Assembly (NCBI GenBank): GCA_048520025.1
Contig: DBFZTP010000020.1
Location: 1 to 17,961, forward strand
Reading direction: 5' to 3'
DNA from: Aphodousia sp048520025
Lineage (GTDB): Bacteria > Pseudomonadota > Gammaproteobacteria > Burkholderiales > Burkholderiaceae_F
Length of the DNA: 17,961 nucleotides
Position numbers and translations under genes: made by a program. Under the pieces are notes generated by a model that was given only the letters and a program-made list of their open reading frames with translations, was not told the origin of the DNA and made no database searches. This document shows positions 15,146-17,961 of this stretch, piece after piece (position 1 is the first letter of the stretch; each line of letters begins with the position of its first letter).

Positions 15146-16087
15146 ATGAGTATTTTCATTTCCGGTTCCGTCGCCTATGACACCATCTTAGAGTTTGACG
15201 GCACTTTTGCGGAACACGCCTCCACGCTTGAACTCCGAGGCTTTAACCTCACCTTTCAAGCCCCTCGAATGAAACGACACTTTGGTGGTTGTGCGGCCAA
15301 TGTTGCCTACAGCCTTAAGACCTGCGGAGGTGAACCTTTTATCTCCTGCACGATGGGCTTGATTGACTGCCAATCGTACTATCAGCATTTACGCGAAAAC
15401 GGCATTCGTGTTGACGGCATCATGACAGTTGAAAATGAGTACTCTCCACAAGCCTTCATCACAACCGATAAAAACGGCAACCAGTTAGCGACCTTTCATG
15501 AAGGTGCGATGAGATTGGCTGATAAAGCCTACGTCTCTCCCGAAGAGCCGCTGACCCACGGCATTATTACTTCGACCGCTTCTCACGTCATGAAAGCCCA
15601 CACGAGCTTTTTAAGAGCTCGTCATGTACCCGTTGTATGGGATGTCGGCCCTGCAGCAGGCTACCTATCAGGCGAAGATATTGACTGGATGCTTGAGCAC
15701 ACCGATTACTTAACATTGTCTGAAGCCGAATGGGAATTGATTCAACAGAAGTCTTCTTTGAGTAAAGAGACATTATTGACGAAATTTGAGGCGATGGTGA
15801 TTACCCGCGCTCAAAAGGGATGCGACCTAATTCAAAAGGGAACTGTTGAACACTTTGAAGCGCTCCCCGTAGAAAGCCTCGTCAATCCCGTGGGCTGCGG
15901 TGATGCCTTCCGAGGCGGTTTATTGAGAGGTTTAAGTTTAGATTGGCCATGGGAGAAAACTATTCGTTTGGCTCAACTCATGGGGGCCATCAAGGCTCAA
16001 GTGGAAGCGCCGCAAGGCTATCGTATGGATAAAAACGAAGTGGCGCACCTCTATGAGTGCGCCTACCACGAAACAATTGAGCTTTGA
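15146..16087 (+). CDS. PfkB-family sugar/nucleoside kinase
   Basis: A 313-residue ribokinase-fold kinase that transfers phosphate from ATP to a sugar or nucleoside hydroxyl; substrate not determined. PfkB signature 1 corresponds to FGGCAANVAYSL (46-57). Signature 2 is NPVGCGDAFRGG (247-258), with the anion hole GCGD and catalytic base Asp253. The magnesium-associated NxxE motif appears as LSEAE (191-195), with serine for asparagine. The N-terminal ISGSVAYDTILEF resembles adenosine-kinase-like members, some of which are annotated as adenosine kinases; I keep the broader name. AGGG lies 8 nt before the ATG. The gene starts 14 nt beyond a strong terminator, so expression must rely on read-through or on control of that hairpin. 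It ends 4 nt from convergent yggT. Confidence 0.88.
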   Translation: MSIFISGSVAYDTILEFDGTFAEHASTLELRGFNLTFQAPRMKRHFGGCAANVAYSLKTCGGEPFISCTMGLIDCQSYYQHLRENGIRVDGIMTVENEYSPQAFITTDKNGNQLATFHEGAMRLADKAYVSPEEPLTHGIITSTASHVMKAHTSFLRARHVPVVWDVGPAAGYLSGEDIDWMLEHTDYLTLSEAEWELIQQKSSLSKETLLTKFEAMVITRAQKGCDLIQKGTVEHFEALPVESLVNPVGCGDAFRGGLLRGLSLDWPWEKTIRLAQLMGAIKAQVEAPQGYRMDKNEVAHLYECAYHETIEL

Positions 16088-16091
16088 CGCC

Positions 16092-16649
16092 CTAGAACCA
16101 AGCGCTCACGAAGTAACCTTGGGAAATAGGAGTTACCCAATAAAGCAAAGCGTTGACCAAGAGAAAAACAATCAGCGGCGAGAAGTCGATGCTGCCGATT
16201 TTGGGCAAGCGGTTCGATAAAGGCGAGAGAATCGGGTTCATCAAACGCCACACCATACCGTAAGCCGGGGACGACGGTTGAAGCCAAGACAGAACAACAA
16301 AAATGATCGTCCCCCACAGCACCAATTCGAGCATCCAACGCAAAAGCACAAAAATGGCACAAATCGGAACATAGAGCCATACAACGGGCAAACCGGTGAC
16401 TTGACGAGTAATGGCAGAAACTGCCAACGCCATCAAAACCGCTCCAACAACAGCGGCCCACTCCCAGCGACGCGTAGAATGAAAAACTTGAGAAAGCGGA
16501 ACAACCAACCAATTCGTCCCCGCCCAAGCTAAGCGAGCAATCGGATCAAAAATCGACAAACGTTGATAAAAAACGTAGACACGAAGAAGCATCAAACAAC
16601 CGATGAAGGTCGTAATGATGTTAAAAAGAAAAGCGATAAATTGAATCAC
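16092..16649 (-). CDS. YggT-family membrane protein
   Basis: A 185-residue inner-membrane protein with two YGGT repeats. The first starts near 5-50 (LLRVYVFYQRLS...NWLVVPLSQVF). The second lies at about 105-180 (RWMLELVLW...WLQPSSPAYGMVWRLMNPILSPLSNRLPKIGSIDFSPLIVFLLVN), where the NPILSPLSNRLPKIGSIDFSP stretch is the family hallmark. About four transmembrane helices are visible. Function is not firmly known; relatives are linked to cell-division or osmotic phenotypes. The start is GTG, with only a weak AGTAGA element upstream, and lies 8 nt after the ampD stop. A GTG start here gives the usual short lead before the first LLR. It is the last gene of the leftward operon. Confidence 0.9.
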   Translation of the reverse strand: MIQFIAFLFNIITTFIGCLMLLRVYVFYQRLSIFDPIARLAWAGTNWLVVPLSQVFHSTRRWEWAAVVGAVLMALAVSAITRQVTGLPVVWLYVPICAIFVLLRWMLELVLWGTIIFVVLSWLQPSSPAYGMVWRLMNPILSPLSNRLPKIGSIDFSPLIVFLLVNALLYWVTPISQGYFVSAWF

Positions 16650-16657
16650 GATAATTT

Positions 16658-17254
16658 CTACTCAGTTTCGTTGTAATGCCAGTATTGTAGCTGACCGTTT
16701 AAGAATGCGTCATCCAGGCTTTTACGCATGGAAAAATAGGGCCCGGGATCGGTTTTTCTCCCCGGCGCAATGTCGCTGTGACCTGTAATAAAACGCACTG
16801 TCGGATATCGATGAACAATGGCTACCAAAAGCGACTGCAAGGCATCGTACTGAATGGGCTCAAAAGGTACAAAGTCGCTTCCTTCCATCTCAATACCAAT
16901 GGAAAAATCATTACAACGCTCATGCCCCATGAAAATGGATTTTCCTGCGTGCCATGCGCGTTTTTCAGTTTCCACAAATTGCCAAATCTCACCCTTACGA
17001 TCAATAAAAAAGTGAGAGGAAACTTCCAGTCCCTTAAGGGATTCGAACGTAGGGTGAGCGGACGTATCAATCGTTGCATCAAAAAGCGACTGAACATACC
17101 CCGTACCGAACTCACCTGCCGGCAAAGAAATGTTATGAATGACAACGAGTGAAAGGGGAAGCTCTCCCATTCTTTCATCAAAATGAGGGCTCTTGTGCCA
17201 ATGCACATTGGCCCCTAAAAGGCGACCTTGGGAATTAATTTGAAGTGCCCGCAT
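16658..17254 (-). CDS. ampD: 1,6-anhydro-N-acetylmuramyl-L-alanine amidase AmpD
   Basis: A zinc amidase of the cytosol that removes the stem peptide from 1,6-anhydroMurNAc-peptides during peptidoglycan recycling; in bacteria with AmpR its loss raises beta-lactamase. It has 198 residues. Zinc ligands by comparison with E. coli AmpD are His40 (VVIHNISLP), His159 and Asp169, with catalytic Glu122 (GIEMEG) and Lys167 in GHSDIAPGRKTDPGPYF (158-174). Other family marks are SSHFFIDRKGEIWQFV (79-94) and RAWHAGKS (99-106). There is no signal peptide, matching the cytosolic AmpD rather than periplasmic AmpDh forms. AAGG lies 8 nt before the ATG. The start overlaps the end of the upstream PP0621-family gene by 20 nt. 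Its product is the feedstock of Mpl, encoded elsewhere in the window. Confidence 0.96.
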   Translation of the reverse strand: MRALQINSQGRLLGANVHWHKSPHFDERMGELPLSLVVIHNISLPAGEFGTGYVQSLFDATIDTSAHPTFESLKGLEVSSHFFIDRKGEIWQFVETEKRAWHAGKSIFMGHERCNDFSIGIEMEGSDFVPFEPIQYDALQSLLVAIVHRYPTVRFITGHSDIAPGRKTDPGPYFSMRKSLDDAFLNGQLQYWHYNETE

Positions 17255-17477
17255 TTTTCTTTGCCTTCTCCAAGCACGCCTTAGAACAGTAACTCACGCC
17301 ATTGCTCCACTCTCCGTCAACTTCTGCAAAATGCACGCCGCAAATGGGGCATTGAATCATTTTCTTTGATTGACGCTCGGTGACCTTTTTGCGATCAATG
17401 ATCTCGCGCTTGCGCTTACTCCAAAGAGCAAACACAACGACAATCAACAGGATGAAAAATAAAATTTTTCCAAACAT
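17235..17477 (-). CDS. PP0621-family membrane-anchored zinc-ribbon protein
   Basis: An 80-residue protein with one N-terminal transmembrane helix (about 3-19) followed by a positive stretch (KRKREIIDRKK), so the small C-terminal domain is cytosolic. That domain has CPICGVH (Cys43, Cys46, His49) and SYCSKAC (Cys64, Cys68), a four-cysteine zinc site similar to the PP0621 family. In the forms I remember, the last ligand is usually histidine, not cysteine. Function is unknown. Its place between ypjD and ampD is the usual one in betaproteobacteria. The ribosome site is weak (AGAG), 12 nt after the upstream stop. Confidence 0.85.
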   Translation of the reverse strand: MFGKILFFILLIVVVFALWSKRKREIIDRKKVTERQSKKMIQCPICGVHFAEVDGEWSNGVSYCSKACLEKAKKNAGTSN

Positions 17478-17489
17478 TCGTTTTTCACT

Positions 17490-17961
17490 CTAGACGAAAG
17501 AAAAGATGGAAACAACTTGCGCACAAACACCCACCCAAAATAAAAGTGCTGTGCTTGCACGCTCCCAAGACAAAAACTTTCGGGCCAATACCAAAAGACC
17601 GAAAGTGACCCAAGCCACAAATGTCAGAAGACTCTTATTACCTCCTGCAATCAGCATATCAAAATAGCCGTTGATCGACATCACTCCGGTAATAAGCGTC
17701 AAAGTCAAAAAGGTGAATGCTGCATTTAAAAAACGTTGAAACAGATCGCTTGCCGAACGTGTTTTTATCATTTCAACAGCGGACATAAATGAAAAACTGT
17801 AGGCCACTACACCCAAAGCCAAATGAATTTTCGTGGCCGGCGTGGGATTTATCATCGGAGCGACACTTGAGGGCAAAACCATAGGGGCCCAAACACCGAA
17901 AGCTGCAACCATTAAGACAAGCGCCAACAGAGAGCTTCCCTGACCATAGACAGACCCAAAC
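17490..17961 (-). CDS. YpjD/CcsA-like cytochrome c assembly family membrane protein (5' part missing)
   Basis: The frame is open to the right edge of the window, so only the C-terminal 156 or so residues are seen; the apparent TTG start at 17927 is internal. About five hydrophobic helices are visible. KIHLALGVVAYSFSFMSAVEMI has the histidine and pattern of the HemX/CcsA-like (YpjD) family, and GNKSLLTFVAWVTFGLLVLARKFLSWERASTALLFW matches the family's final segment. In the YpjD proteins I recall, this segment reads HK rather than NK, so a conserved histidine seems to be asparagine here. The family is related to haem-handling CcsA but its role in this setting (usually next to ffh) is uncertain. 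It is the first visible gene of the ypjD-PP0621-ampD-yggT series. Confidence 0.75.
   Translation of the reverse strand, partial: FGSVYGQGSSLLALVLMVAAFGVWAPMVLPSSVAPMINPTPATKIHLALGVVAYSFSFMSAVEMIKTRSASDLFQRFLNAAFTFLTLTLITGVMSINGYFDMLIAGGNKSLLTFVAWVTFGLLVLARKFLSWERASTALLFWVGVCAQVVSIFSFV

Noticed and set aside
17925..17927. TTG start for the YpjD-like gene.
   Set aside because: The frame stays open to the window edge and the preceding codons continue a hydrophobic membrane protein, so the gene is cut by the edge rather than starting here.
1..17961. CRISPR array, tRNA or rRNA gene, insertion sequence, prophage, toxin-antitoxin or defence system.
   Set aside because: No spaced direct repeats, cloverleaf-like sequence, transposase or phage-type protein was seen. 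Nearly all DNA is covered by known housekeeping families.

Overview
The window is a chromosomal housekeeping segment of a betaproteobacterium, probably order Burkholderiales. The evidence is gene order: accB-accC-prmA followed by a DUF3426 zinc-ribbon protein and a PfkB kinase, and ampD-PP0621-ypjD, are neighbourhoods I know from Burkholderiales. The moderate, roughly balanced base composition is low for that order and would fit a Sutterella/Parasutterella-like gut lineage, but that placement is inference. I see no tRNA, rRNA, insertion sequence, CRISPR array or phage gene, and the coding regions are intact apart from one gene cut by the right edge.

Layout. (1) 1-3201, minus strand: tkt-gap, a two-gene operon of central carbon metabolism ending in an intrinsic terminator at about 74-101. 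(2) 3437-4156, plus strand: rsmE, meeting mgtE tail to tail with a 3-nt stop-codon overlap. (3) 10251 down to 4153, minus strand: mpl-yqiA-marC-rnb with junctions of -1, 2 and 11 nt, then a 117-nt gap and mgtE. That gap holds an extended -10 promoter flanked by inverted repeats, and a strong terminator hairpin 35 nt before the mgtE start codon. (4) 10450-11166, plus strand: a lone AIM24-family gene with its own terminator. (5) 11417-15094, plus strand: accB-accC-prmA-DUF3426, closed by a strong terminator, with a PfkB-family kinase starting only 14 nt after its T-run. (6) 17961 down to 16092, minus strand: ypjD-like (partial)-PP0621-ampD-yggT.

How the genes work together. tkt and gap link the pentose phosphate pathway to glycolysis and gluconeogenesis. 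AccB and AccC supply malonyl-CoA for fatty acid synthesis. PrmA and RsmE methylate the ribosome and the RNB protein degrades RNA. AmpD and Mpl, from separate operons, are two successive parts of murein-tripeptide recycling. MgtE imports magnesium.

I did not find a convincing undescribed system. The points most worth a second look are a GAPDH whose NAD-selecting aspartate is alanine, the terminator and palindromic promoter in the mgtE leader, the terminator squeezed in front of the kinase gene, and single-residue departures in the RNB nuclease and the YpjD-like protein. Comparisons with family consensus are from memory.
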